From a virus, in the IMG/VR virus record IMGVR_UViG_3300032284_000500, positions 1 through 30,703 of that record: 30,703 nt of DNA; one strand, 5' to 3'. How positions within the stretch are numbered: position 1 is the first letter of the stretch; the number at the start of each line of letters is the position of its first letter. Under the pieces are notes generated by a model. It saw nothing but the letters and a program-made list of their open reading frames with translations. It was not told the origin of the DNA and made no database searches. The position numbers and the translations under genes were made by a program. Shown here one piece after another: positions 7,054-15,400 of the stretch.

Positions 7054-8248
7054 AGCGACCCTCCTCCCAATCCCACAGTAAATCTGTGGATCCCATACCT
7101 GATATACGACTAGCCGCTACTGTTAGAGAACGAGAGGTATCGTCGTCTTCATCCTGACGTTGTAAAACTAAAACAATGTCTGAATCTTGTAAGAAAGATG
7201 ATGTGTAACCAATAGAGTCAGCCGTAACTCTTCCCCCACGCATCTTAGAACGAAGAGTCTGAGTACTAACTATTACTGGAATGTCGTACCTTTGAGCTAC
7301 TCTCTTCATGCCACGAGTAAGGCTACGAAGTGAACGTTCGCTCTCTGTCTCCCCAGTCTCCTCATCAAACATCAAATACATACCATCAACAAATAAAATC
7401 TCCGGCTCAAACTTTTCAATCTTTGCACATAGTCCTGTAATAGTTCTAGAGGCTATGTTGTCGGGCATCCAAAAATCTGTACGAGCTGTCTCTAAACTTT
7501 GTATAAATTTATCTTCTTCATCTTTATACAAAGCACCCATAATCATACGCTTATGAGAAACATGGGCACGCATGGCGTCATAACGAGTCTTCATTTCACG
7601 TGCTGTCATCTCAAATGATTGAAACATAACCTTTAAGTTTTCATCCTGTGCACGTATTGCCATTTGCATAGCAAGAACAGACTTACCTGTTTTAGGTGGT
7701 GCAGCAATTGTCCACAGCTGTTGTTTAAGAACTCCTGAAGTAATCTCGTCAATTGTTTTAAACCCTGTTGATATACCAAGCAATCCATTAGGACGAGTCT
7801 TAATATTCATGTACTCGTCGTAACGCTCCATAGGATTTTCACTAAGGTTTTCATCGTTAGAGTCTCTAGTGTTATCGTTAAGAAGTGATTGAACTGCCGA
7901 AGCCATGGTCTGAATAGCAGCGTTGTGGTCTTGAGCCTGAACAGCCTGTTGAGCCTCAAGCAAAGTATCAATAGTCTTCTGACGCTTGCGGTACTCAATC
8001 AATTGATCTAACAAATACTCAATGTTGTCTTCAACAGCAAGGAGCGTATATGTAGGGAAGTTATCCTTTACAGTTACGGCTGTAGGTACCTCTCCATATT
8101 TTTCATTATGCTTTGTAATAAAATGCCAAACCTGGCGGTTAAGATCGTTAAAGAACCAATCTTCTTGTACACCGCATTCAAGCAAGGGTTGAATATCCCT
8201 ATTACGTATAGCTTTAGATAATAGGCGTTCCTCATTGTTTGCTGCCAT
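7013..8248 (-). CDS. DnaB-like replicative helicase
   Basis: 411 residues. The N-terminal helical domain (about 1-125) has the DnaB pattern of an ordered bundle with WFFNDLNRQVWHFI (31-44). A linker follows, then the RecA-type ATPase: GISTGFKTIDEITSGV (158-173), Walker A PPKTGKS (184-190), Walker B ILFVD (284-288), and the PVIVSTQ sensor (324-330). The C-terminal part SDIVLVLQRQDEDDD is also as in DnaB. It is the hexameric 5'-3' helicase that drives the fork, loaded by the DnaC-like protein at 8947-9594 and partnered with the primase at 5662. It is somewhat shorter than bacterial DnaB, as in phages. Confidence 0.92.
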   Translation of the reverse strand: MAANNEERLLSKAIRNRDIQPLLECGVQEDWFFNDLNRQVWHFITKHNEKYGEVPTAVTVKDNFPTYTLLAVEDNIEYLLDQLIEYRKRQKTIDTLLEAQQAVQAQDHNAAIQTMASAVQSLLNDNTRDSNDENLSENPMERYDEYMNIKTRPNGLLGISTGFKTIDEITSGVLKQQLWTIAAPPKTGKSVLAMQMAIRAQDENLKVMFQSFEMTAREMKTRYDAMRAHVSHKRMIMGALYKDEEDKFIQSLETARTDFWMPDNIASRTITGLCAKIEKFEPEILFVDGMYLMFDEETGETESERSLRSLTRGMKRVAQRYDIPVIVSTQTLRSKMRGGRVTADSIGYTSSFLQDSDIVLVLQRQDEDDDTSRSLTVAASRISGMGSTDLLWDWEEGRFEEYAAFSGIQSI

Positions 8249-8651
8249 ATATTGCTCCCTCTTCTAAAAACCAATGTCCATAACGCATGGCATGATCTTG
8301 TACATCAATTACGTATTTAACTTCAGGTCTGTAAGGCAACTCCGCCACTAGGTCTGCCACTACATGATATGCTTTTGAATAATTAAATGGATTGGTACCT
8401 AGGTTATCTAAATCATCTAGGATTTCATCCATCTCTTTTTGTGAGTAACCAAATCCTACCAGCTCTAAACTGTAGTCGTTGTTTTCTCTCCAACGCCAAA
8501 ATTGAGCTAAGGCTTGCCGGTTGTAATTTACATCTTCTTTAGGTATGGAGATACCCAATACCTTTTCAACTTTAACGCCCTTAGTCAATACACAATCAAG
8601 ACCAACCAGAACTCGCATTGTGATTTCATTTGAAATGTCGCCCCCCCGCAT
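8232..8651 (-). CDS. Hypothetical protein of the replication operon
   Basis: 139 residues. I choose ATG at 8651 because AGAGG lies upstream and the start follows the SWIM-gene stop by two bases; an internal ATG at residue 12 (MRVLVGLD) has no good ribosome binding site. A seven-G run sits in codons 2-4. The strand MRVLVGLDCVLT and the later YVIDVQDHAMRYGHW weakly suggest a degenerate HAD-type alpha/beta fold, but the catalytic DxD is absent (LDC), so I do not assign an activity. It overlaps the DnaB-like gene start by 17 bases. Confidence 0.7.
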   Translation of the reverse strand: MRGGDISNEITMRVLVGLDCVLTKGVKVEKVLGISIPKEDVNYNRQALAQFWRWRENNDYSLELVGFGYSQKEMDEILDDLDNLGTNPFNYSKAYHVVADLVAELPYRPEVKYVIDVQDHAMRYGHWFLEEGAIYGSKQ

Positions 8652-8653
8652 AA

Positions 8654-8950
8654 TTAGATAGCCTCTATTTTCCCGTAGTTAATCAGGATTTCTCTAAAGG
8701 CTATAGGATCATAAGAAGCTTCAAGACTATCTTCTCTAGAAATCTTACTAGAAATCTCTACAGGATAGATACCGCCATTTAAATCCATGCGTTCTTTTAC
8801 AAAGCGTGTGTGCTTGCATGTTCCACGCTCATTGAACCCAGGACAGTTACAACGTAACTTGTGAGTATGCCCTTCAACATGCACCTCATGCACACCAGTA
8901 TCGGAAAGAAAGATCTGTGTGATTTGCCAATCCATAGTTGTCTTTTTCAC
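8654..8950 (-). CDS. SWIM-type zinc-finger protein
   Basis: 98 residues from a GTG at 8950 that overlaps the loader stop (GTGA) and has GGAG about ten bases upstream; the ATG at 8935 lacks a ribosome binding site. The SWIM motif CxCPxF-(n)-CxH is clear: C34-N-C36-PGF, then C45-K-H47. Upstream is a strand-rich segment WQITQIFLSDTGVHEVHVEG. SWIM domains bind DNA or proteins and occur in recombination mediators and SWI/SNF-linked proteins. Sitting between the helicase loader and the helicase, it may act at the fork or in recombination, perhaps with the SNF2-type enzyme at 2959; that link is inference. Confidence 0.85.
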   Translation of the reverse strand: MKKTTMDWQITQIFLSDTGVHEVHVEGHTHKLRCNCPGFNERGTCKHTRFVKERMDLNGGIYPVEISSKISREDSLEASYDPIAFREILINYGKIEAI

Positions 8951-9594
8951 TTTCTGCGATCTCCTGTTCCAGAGTTTACCTCAATTTGCATGAAAGCTTC
9001 ATAGGCAAAGCTACCCATTGCATCACCGTATGTATCGCCCCATTTTCGCATAGGTACATTTGTAGTTACGATTGTTGGTAAACCCGCATTAAAACGTGCA
9101 CGTAACAACGCATCAAAGGTGTTTTCTGCCCAATGTGATGACGTTCTGTATTCTTTTCCTAAATCATCTAAAATAAATAAAGAGATGCTATTCTTTGCAT
9201 CCCCGTAAACTCTTTGAATCAAAAGTTCTTTATCATCCCCGTCTTCTTTCCAAGAGTCTTTTTGATATCGTAGGAACTTTGGGTAGTCCATAAATAATCC
9301 TGGCTGAGGGATCTCAAACGGCATAGTCCGAATCAGTTCTTGAAGGGCTACTGAAGCCAATGTGGTCTTTCCGTGACCTGGTTCCCCTTGGAGCATGATG
9401 CCAAGGCCGCTAGAGGGGCTTCCAAGGCTTTTAATGACCATTCCAGAGCGGACAGTCTCCATCCAGAAACGAACCTTATCTATAGCCTGGGCATTATCTA
9501 GGTCTGAGAGCTCCTTACCCAGGGTCTTGATGGGCAATCCAGCATTCAAAATACGGTGCCTAACTGATGGCGCCTCTTTACTTATGTCGTACAT
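8947..9594 (-). CDS. DnaC/IstB-like AAA+ helicase loader
   Basis: 215 residues, the usual size of a minimal loader. Walker A is GEPGHGKT (70-77), Walker B LFILDD (139-144), and sensor I is in PTIVTTN. An arginine-bearing segment follows (SHWAENTFDALLRARF, DnaC-like). The N-terminal 45 residues would contact the helicase. It presumably loads the DnaB-like hexamer onto DNA melted by the initiator encoded just upstream, whose stop overlaps this ATG (TAATG at 9594). There is no transposase nearby, so an IstB role is unlikely. Confidence 0.9.
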   Translation of the reverse strand: MYDISKEAPSVRHRILNAGLPIKTLGKELSDLDNAQAIDKVRFWMETVRSGMVIKSLGSPSSGLGIMLQGEPGHGKTTLASVALQELIRTMPFEIPQPGLFMDYPKFLRYQKDSWKEDGDDKELLIQRVYGDAKNSISLFILDDLGKEYRTSSHWAENTFDALLRARFNAGLPTIVTTNVPMRKWGDTYGDAMGSFAYEAFMQIEVNSGTGDRRK

Positions 9595-10535
9595 TAATTG
9601 CCCCCGAGTAGTTTAAGCATCTTTTCTTGATGCGCTAGGTCTTCCTCTGTCATATAGACAATAGGTTCTTTCTTAGTTAAAGCGTGAACTGTTGGATAGT
9701 ATGCCATAAACCTACGCCACAGAGGAATACCTGATCCAGCGTCATGTAAATTACGGGTGTCTCCAAAGAACATTCTAATAGCTTTTAGCATTGAATGTCT
9801 ACTTACGCCTTCACGATACATTTTGTTAACGCATTTAGCAATCTCCCCCGCATTAACTTGGCCTGGGATACCTGGAGCATGTTGATTAGTAAGTTCATAG
9901 AACTCGGCAATTAAATCGTTAGTATTCCAATCCTCTTCAGGCTTATTGCTACGGTGAGATAAACTATCTTCATCTACCTTAGCCTTGTACTTTGCATTGC
10001 GTACAGCCTTCTTATCTAGAACCTTGCCTACCGCCCCAGGTGTAGCATCTGCCTCACGCATAATCTTAACCCGACGCATTTGAGACTTGCTACGGAACTC
10101 CCCTTCGGGAGTTTCCTCACCGTCTAGATTCCATGGCATTTCTTTTTCCCCTTCTTTTTCTTTTTCAAAATTTTTATAAGTATAAGTACTAGTAATAGTA
10201 TGTAAGTTATTAGTACTAGTACTAGTACTAGTATTAGTAGCTAACTCACTATCTATATACAATAGCCCTGAAAATCCGGTGTTCGGAAAAAGTAGCTCTT
10301 TTGCACTATTTGTGAAGTCCATGTGCCTATGCCAAGACTTGCCATTCCACTCTCTAGTGGTCTTAACATAGTTAGATTGCTTTAGTTCATTTATGGCAGC
10401 CTGAATGGCATCTCGTCCTTCGGGCACCCCAGCAGACAATTCATCTGCGGATACAACCCTACCAAGCTCAACGTAATAGGCCATTAGACCTCTAGCACGT
10501 AGAGATAGATAGGGGTTTGAATATGGTGATTGCAT
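9594..10535 (-). CDS. Replication initiator / replisome organiser (winged helix plus DnaD-like C-terminus)
   Basis: 313 residues. The N-terminal part (about 1-80) looks like a winged helix (LSLRARGLMAYYVELGR, then SADELSAGV...GRDAIQAAINELKQSNYV). Residues 99-132 are a low-complexity linker, first Thr/Ser repeats, then Lys/Glu (FEKEKEGEKE). The C-terminal part (about 205-290, NDLIAEFYELTNQHAPG...AIRMFFGDTRN) resembles the DnaD/replisome-organiser helical domain. The layout matches lambda O-type initiators placed before a loader gene. The linker DNA is AT-rich and repetitive, see 10139-10240. The start at 10535 is fixed by a six-G ribosome binding site four bases upstream. Confidence 0.78.
   Translation of the reverse strand: MQSPYSNPYLSLRARGLMAYYVELGRVVSADELSAGVPEGRDAIQAAINELKQSNYVKTTREWNGKSWHRHMDFTNSAKELLFPNTGFSGLLYIDSELATNTSTSTSTNNLHTITSTYTYKNFEKEKEGEKEMPWNLDGEETPEGEFRSKSQMRRVKIMREADATPGAVGKVLDKKAVRNAKYKAKVDEDSLSHRSNKPEEDWNTNDLIAEFYELTNQHAPGIPGQVNAGEIAKCVNKMYREGVSRHSMLKAIRMFFGDTRNLHDAGSGIPLWRRFMAYYPTVHALTKKEPIVYMTEEDLAHQEKMLKLLGGN
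10139..10240. repeat. AT-rich tandem hexamer array plus polypyrimidine tract inside the initiator gene; candidate origin
   Basis: On the plus strand a 28-base pure pyrimidine tract (10139-10166) is followed by AT-rich DNA and a tandem array of TAGTAC hexamers: three exact copies from 10211 to 10228, then TAGTAT and TAGTAG to 10240. A partial copy lies at 10187-10200. Counting by hand, 77 of the 100 bases from 10161 to 10260 are A or T. The array contains nested ACTAGT palindromes. Repeats plus a strand-asymmetric AT-rich segment within an initiator gene is the arrangement of the lambda origin within gene O. The repeat also encodes the Thr/Ser linker, so coding slippage is the alternative explanation. 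Confidence 0.6.
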
Positions 10536-10558
10536 TGTTCCCCCCTTTAAGAAACATT

Positions 10559-10891
10559 CTAACGTGGCGGTATGCGCCTTGGCAAATTCCTTAAATCACG
10601 GTCATTAGTGCCAACAAATAGCTGCTCAACAAGCAGGGATAGGGTAAGCCCCGCAAATAGGGAGGCTAAGATATATATGGCCAAGTAACGAAGTCTAACC
10701 TCTAAGGTTACGCAGAAGATGCTGCTAAATACTAAAGCAACTAGTCCTCTCCATTTTCCTATAGAACGATAGAACCCCTCTATGGCTGTGAGAATACATG
10801 CTACTGCAAAAGCTGAAATTAATATAGTGCCCATATAAAACAGTCTACTGACGAAATACGCATCTGTCAATATCGAAGTATTGACCTGCAT
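10559..10891 (-). CDS. Small membrane protein with three predicted transmembrane segments
   Basis: 110 residues if started at the ATG at 10891, which overlaps the tail-protein gene by 47 bases; an ATG at 10834 (MGTILISAF) would avoid the overlap and give 91 residues. Neither has a strong ribosome binding site, so the start is uncertain. Hydrophobic segments lie at about 20-38, 48-62 and 70-92, and the C-terminus is basic (RDLRNLPRRIPPR). Size, topology and place after the last structural gene would fit a holin, but no endolysin gene is adjacent, so this is only a possibility. Confidence 0.65.
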   Translation of the reverse strand: MQVNTSILTDAYFVSRLFYMGTILISAFAVACILTAIEGFYRSIGKWRGLVALVFSSIFCVTLEVRLRYLAIYILASLFAGLTLSLLVEQLFVGTNDRDLRNLPRRIPPR

Positions 10892-13800
10892 GGAAGGCGT
10901 TAGGGACGCAAGTAACTGTCATAATCATGTAGGTGGCGCCAAGAATCTCTGTGGCTGGGAATACGTTTCCAATGTAGTTCCAACGAGACTCGTAGTCACG
11001 GGCAGATCCACCGGCATCTGTGCTCATGTTGTAGGTCTGTGAATAGCTTTTAATAACCGAACCATCGGGGCCATAAAATACATTAGTCATTGTGTAAGAC
11101 CCAAGAGAGTTTGTTGTTGGGCGTATAGCTACAGAACCATAGTACCCGGCTTCAGAAATAATAGATACTTGGCTTGTCTTAATAGCCCAACTATTATCAC
11201 TGGTAGAGGATGCCTTTGTGGATGTTACACGGCAATATGAGGTTCCTTGAACGGTAGTGTCGCTGCCTAAAGTACCTATGGATTGAATACGGTTTAGGTT
11301 TGAATGTACCCCAACCCATGAACCAAGATCTCTTTCAAAAGATGCCGAAGGAATAAGAGAAGCCGACAATTCTCCTTGGAACTCAAGTGTTGGGTATCCC
11401 GGCTTAACACAATAGGTAGAGCCGTGTGGCATAACTAATTCAAGGTTGGCATACAAACGTTGTAGCTTAGGGAAGAAGTTATAGAAATAACTGCTCTTTC
11501 CTCCACCTTGGCTTTGTTGCTGATTCATCCAAATCTTTTTAGAAGGATAGGCTGGATTAGGTATGGTTTTTGTAAGGGCATCGTTAGGATCAATAAACTT
11601 AGTGGGTATACGACCGTATTCAGCTTGGAACCCATCAAACTGGAAGTAGTTAGTTTGAGGTAGGCCAGCTGATGCTTCATTCTGTGTAAAGGTTACGTCT
11701 AGATCAAAAGATGTTTCGCCTTGCAGTAAGTTGCGGATTGTATATAAACGAATCCATTGATACTGGTCATGTTGAATAACTTCAAGCAAACTGCTTGTTT
11801 CATCTACTTGTCCTTTATTTGTATAAAGGTTATATATACCTTCACCACCACGTATGTAAACAGAAACTACAAAGTCTTCTCCACCTTTAGCTGGAGATGG
11901 AAGATGAACGGTAGTGTGGAACTCACCAACAGCGCCAGGATTAGGAACACCAAATGTTCCAAAAGTACATTGACCCATATAAGTTCCAAATAAAGGCCCA
12001 TATGGATAAAGAGCAGGTGCATGTGTAATTGGGTCTATAACTAAACCGCCAAGAGAACCATTAGGATTAATAGTACGCTCTGGTGTTACTCCACTGGTTA
12101 CAAGACTTAACGTACCCTGTATAGCAGTCCAATCATCTAGCGTCTCAATAGATGGATTATTAAGAACATTGATTCTGTTCTTAATCTCCCAAATACATTC
12201 GCTAGGAGCAAAATAAATGTGATTAACTGGATCTGTAGGGATGTTAGATCCGTCTCCAGCAAAGAAATCATAGCCATCATTTGTTTCTTGAAGCATAATT
12301 CCATCTACCCAAAACGTATCATCTGCTTGTGCGTCTGGAAAATAAATAGACAGCTTAGCCATAGGACTTCCAGAATCACGACTTTGTGGAGGAGTAATGG
12401 CGGTTACTTTAATATTTATTTTATCTGGTACAGCCTGTGGAACATAATAAGGTAATGCAAAAGGCTCCCAGTAAAGAGGTTCTGTTCCAGTCCATGGTGG
12501 TGGATATAGGGTTGGATCAATTTTAGTTGAGTCAGTCTCATTATGTACATAATGGAATGTAAGAGTAGTTGGATCAGAATCCACATAGTAAGGTGCATCC
12601 TGCAAGTACTGACCATTAGCATCATTTAAAACTTGGCTTTGTTGCTCTACGGTTACTCTGTTTGAGAATTCAATTCTTGCTATAGCTGTACGAAAAGCTG
12701 CAGTATAAGCACAACTAACGTATGCACTAAATGTGTAGTTCTGTCCAGGATCTACAGAAATCCAATCGGATGTAATATACCCGCCAGTTCCACTAAGAAT
12801 TGTTAACTCACCTAATGTTGCGCCGTGTTCCAAAGCTCCAGGGTAAATTGTTGGGTCTTGAGCAAAAGATCCGTTTGGAGATGGGCTCCAAAATCCAATA
12901 CCGTTTTCAAAATCTGGATTAAGAGCATAGTTCTCTTGATCGCCCTTTACGTATACACGAACACGGCGAGCATCTTCAAATTCATAACTGTTTACGGCTT
13001 CGGCAAACTGAAGCATATCTAAAGCATATCTTTTAGCTGCAGAACTTGATGACTTAACATTTAAAGTTACTGTAGCAAAAGCAGCTGTATTTGGAGATAT
13101 AGATCCTTGACGTCCAGCTATGTTATAACTTGTAAACTCTTGCCATGCACCTGTTGTTGTTAAGTTAGAAGGTGTTGTGGTTGAGCCAAGTAAATTTCCA
13201 GCATTGTCATACCAATTTATAACAGAGTTAATAGTTGCTGCAGACGTATCTAATTGTTGAATCCAACCAGTAAACAAATAATAAGTGTTTGGCTGTACAG
13301 GTACACCATATAGGTCTACATCTTGAGAGGTATTAGGAAGAGATAGTGTAACTGTAGACATTGTGTTTGTAGTAAGAAGCCCAAAACCATTTGAGCGTGG
13401 AGGATATAGTGGGTCAGCAAGTACTGTCTCATTATTAGATACTAGTACGCCTAGGTTAGCAAGAGAAGTACTAAAAGTTTGTTGGGTTAGCGTTGCTGAA
13501 CCAATTACTTGCCAATTACCTATGCTTTCTTCAAATGAAGAATCGTTGTAGGTAAGAAGAAGATTGTGACCAGTTTCTACTTTACTTCCCCAATGTGTAA
13601 GGGCTGTAGTAAAAGTTCTAATAGCAGCTGCGTTTCCTTTATCTGTATTGATTTCATTTCCAGCAGCATAAAGAGAACGAAAATAATTTTCTCCAAGTAC
13701 AGGCTCATAGTTAAAACCTAAATCCATAATTTTAGGGACAACAAGAGAGTTACTTACCTTAGTTTGATTTGAGGTACCCTCTAAAATTAAACCTTCTGTA

Positions 13801-14327
13801 ACTAATTGATCATACATAAAAGCGTAAGAATATAGGGTTTCTACTAAAGAGTTGGTAGGTTCATTTTCTCCTTCAGCATCTCCTACTTTATAGGTATCGG
13901 TATTTAACCAAGCTTTAGGTAACCATTTTGTTATGTTTTCTAAAGTATTGCTATTAGGCACTACAACAGTGTTTGCAAATCCACAAAATATCCAACCGTC
14001 ACTATTAAAAACCCAAAGAGAATAGTTAACTTGAGAATTAAAGTTGTCTACAAAAACTTCTGTATAATAAGTAATAAACTGGGTAAGTGGTCCGCCAGCA
14101 ACTAATACCGCATCAAAGGGGTTATCAGGTGTGCCAGTAAAACTTTTAACTAATCTCCAGTGTGTAGGAGTAGGAAGATTTGGGTCATACGACATAGTCT
14201 TCCATGACACTTTTGTTGTATTGTAATTAATAGCTTTAGCCGTAATTTGGGAATTAAAATAAACCCCCGTACTTTCTACTTGGCCGTAAGGAAAAGTGCT
14301 ATATCTTCGTGTACCATATCGTGCCAT
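10845..14327 (-). CDS. Large tail protein with gpI-like region and four carbohydrate-binding-like modules
   Basis: 1160 residues, probably a receptor-binding protein attached to the baseplate. Residues about 130-260 (KWLPKAW, YAFMYDQLVTEGLILEG, LGFNYEPVLGE) resemble the tail protein I (P2 gpI) region that anchors fibres. Four modules then begin with an N-x-SFE-x(4-5)-W type signature: about 259-272 (NDSSFEESIGNW), 470-480 (NPDFENGIGFW), 723-733 (NNPSIETLDDW) and 994-1004 (PSASFERDLGSW). Each ends in a beta strand near an LD/VDG/FDG/DID element, typical of CBM4/9-like jelly-roll domains. No catalytic residues are recognisable. It follows the fibre gene by seven bases. Confidence 0.75.
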   Translation of the reverse strand: MARYGTRRYSTFPYGQVESTGVYFNSQITAKAINYNTTKVSWKTMSYDPNLPTPTHWRLVKSFTGTPDNPFDAVLVAGGPLTQFITYYTEVFVDNFNSQVNYSLWVFNSDGWIFCGFANTVVVPNSNTLENITKWLPKAWLNTDTYKVGDAEGENEPTNSLVETLYSYAFMYDQLVTEGLILEGTSNQTKVSNSLVVPKIMDLGFNYEPVLGENYFRSLYAAGNEINTDKGNAAAIRTFTTALTHWGSKVETGHNLLLTYNDSSFEESIGNWQVIGSATLTQQTFSTSLANLGVLVSNNETVLADPLYPPRSNGFGLLTTNTMSTVTLSLPNTSQDVDLYGVPVQPNTYYLFTGWIQQLDTSAATINSVINWYDNAGNLLGSTTTPSNLTTTGAWQEFTSYNIAGRQGSISPNTAAFATVTLNVKSSSSAAKRYALDMLQFAEAVNSYEFEDARRVRVYVKGDQENYALNPDFENGIGFWSPSPNGSFAQDPTIYPGALEHGATLGELTILSGTGGYITSDWISVDPGQNYTFSAYVSCAYTAAFRTAIARIEFSNRVTVEQQSQVLNDANGQYLQDAPYYVDSDPTTLTFHYVHNETDSTKIDPTLYPPPWTGTEPLYWEPFALPYYVPQAVPDKINIKVTAITPPQSRDSGSPMAKLSIYFPDAQADDTFWVDGIMLQETNDGYDFFAGDGSNIPTDPVNHIYFAPSECIWEIKNRINVLNNPSIETLDDWTAIQGTLSLVTSGVTPERTINPNGSLGGLVIDPITHAPALYPYGPLFGTYMGQCTFGTFGVPNPGAVGEFHTTVHLPSPAKGGEDFVVSVYIRGGEGIYNLYTNKGQVDETSSLLEVIQHDQYQWIRLYTIRNLLQGETSFDLDVTFTQNEASAGLPQTNYFQFDGFQAEYGRIPTKFIDPNDALTKTIPNPAYPSKKIWMNQQQSQGGGKSSYFYNFFPKLQRLYANLELVMPHGSTYCVKPGYPTLEFQGELSASLIPSASFERDLGSWVGVHSNLNRIQSIGTLGSDTTVQGTSYCRVTSTKASSTSDNSWAIKTSQVSIISEAGYYGSVAIRPTTNSLGSYTMTNVFYGPDGSVIKSYSQTYNMSTDAGGSARDYESRWNYIGNVFPATEILGATYMIMTVTCVPNAFHAGQYFDIDRCVFRQ

Positions 14328-14334
14328 AAATTAT

Positions 14335-15366
14335 TTACATCCCTGCGAGTAAGAAAGCGTTAAATCCACCTGACGCAGCAGCTGCATTTGCAGTACTAGC
14401 TAAATCATACGCCTGCTTAACACTGTTTGGTGTTGCAGCAGTCGTTGTAGATGTTGACGAGACTGAATCAGTAAGCTGTAAAACACCGGCTGCTGATGTA
14501 GATCCTGCGCTTACTGATAATGTAAGGTTACCAGAAAGTGCGCCGCCACCTGCTAAAGGCGATGTAGTAGAAACAGTACGTGTGCTTGGTACGGCCGCAT
14601 TAGCTAAATCATAGGCACTTTTAACAGAGTTAGGAGTAGCTGCTGTAGTAGTTGATGTAGAAGAAGTAGAATCAGTAAGCTGAACAATACCTGCTACAGA
14701 TGTAGAAGCTGAAGCAAGTGATCCCCAAGATTCAGAAGTTCCATTTGTTGTTAGGTACTTGCCATTATTACCGGTTTGAGTTGGTAAAGAGTACTGAGAA
14801 ATTGTAGCCCAAGATGCAGTAGTTCCGTCTGTAGTTAAGTATTGCCCACTGTGTGTTGATTGAGAAGGAAGACTAATTGGTGCTGCAGCCCAAGCTGGAA
14901 CCCCACCTACAAGTGTAAGAAGGTATCCGTTGGTACCAGCAGAAAGTCTGCTTAATGTATTTGTAGCGCTTCCATAAATAATGTCTCCTGTGGCAACTGC
15001 ATTAAGTCCTGTTCCACCATACGGAACTGTAAGTGCATTTGTAAGTACAAGGCTAGGAATAGACACTGTTCCACTAAAAGTTGGAGATGCTTTAGTGGCA
15101 TAAATTGAAGAGGTGCCTACACCATTTATTAAGCCTGCTTCAATATTAGCTAAACGGTCAGATAGACTTGTCCAAGTTGTGGTTAAAGAAAAACTACCTG
15201 TATAGGTAGAAGCCAAAGGCTTATTGGCATTGGATGCTGTTCCAAGGGTTGTCTCAATTGCATAGACTTCTTCTTGAAGAGAGTTAACATCTGCGGCAAC
15301 TACTGTGTCTCTTAGGTCAACACGGGAGCTGAACGGGCGAAGCGCACCAGGAAATGACGCTGTCAC
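14335..15366 (-). CDS. Tail fibre protein with internal repeats
   Basis: 343 residues. The N-terminus (about 1-80) has a short helix (DVNSLQEEVYAIETTLG) that probably trimerises or attaches to the baseplate. The rest is low-complexity Ser/Thr/Gly beta sequence typical of fibre shafts. It includes two copies of a 37-residue unit with QLTDS and AATPNSVK (about 221-257 and 289-326), and two copies of a GQYLTTDGT-type unit (about 166-190 and 194-218). Units of this kind occur in phage fibres such as those of lambda- and T4-related phages. The C-terminus is GGFNAFLLAGM. It lies between the wedge gene and the large adhesin. Confidence 0.82.
   Translation of the reverse strand: MTASFPGALRPFSSRVDLRDTVVAADVNSLQEEVYAIETTLGTASNANKPLASTYTGSFSLTTTWTSLSDRLANIEAGLINGVGTSSIYATKASPTFSGTVSIPSLVLTNALTVPYGGTGLNAVATGDIIYGSATNTLSRLSAGTNGYLLTLVGGVPAWAAAPISLPSQSTHSGQYLTTDGTTASWATISQYSLPTQTGNNGKYLTTNGTSESWGSLASASTSVAGIVQLTDSTSSTSTTTAATPNSVKSAYDLANAAVPSTRTVSTTSPLAGGGALSGNLTLSVSAGSTSAAGVLQLTDSVSSTSTTTAATPNSVKQAYDLASTANAAAASGGFNAFLLAGM
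14389..14706 (-). repeat. Duplicated 37-residue coding unit in the tail fibre gene
   Basis: The DNA for the two QLTDS...AATPNSVK units lies at about 14596-14706 and 14389-14502, separated by about 93 bases that encode a different beta segment. The protein copies differ at few positions, while the DNA is more diverged, so the duplication is not recent or is under coding constraint. Such pairs allow copy-number change by recombination in the fibre shaft. Confidence 0.7.
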
Positions 15367-15400
15367 TATTAGTACCTACCTATCTTAGTAATGCTAGAGG

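Noticed and set aside
8232-8651. HAD-type phosphatase
   Set aside because: The strand pattern is suggestive but the DxD nucleophile motif is missing (LDC), so no activity is claimed.
10187-10240. Tandem repeats as a CRISPR array
   Set aside because: The units are six bases, directly adjacent, without spacers, and in frame inside the initiator gene.
10559-10891. Holin
   Set aside because: Three hydrophobic segments and a basic tail fit, but no endolysin or spanin is adjacent and the start is unclear; left as a membrane protein.
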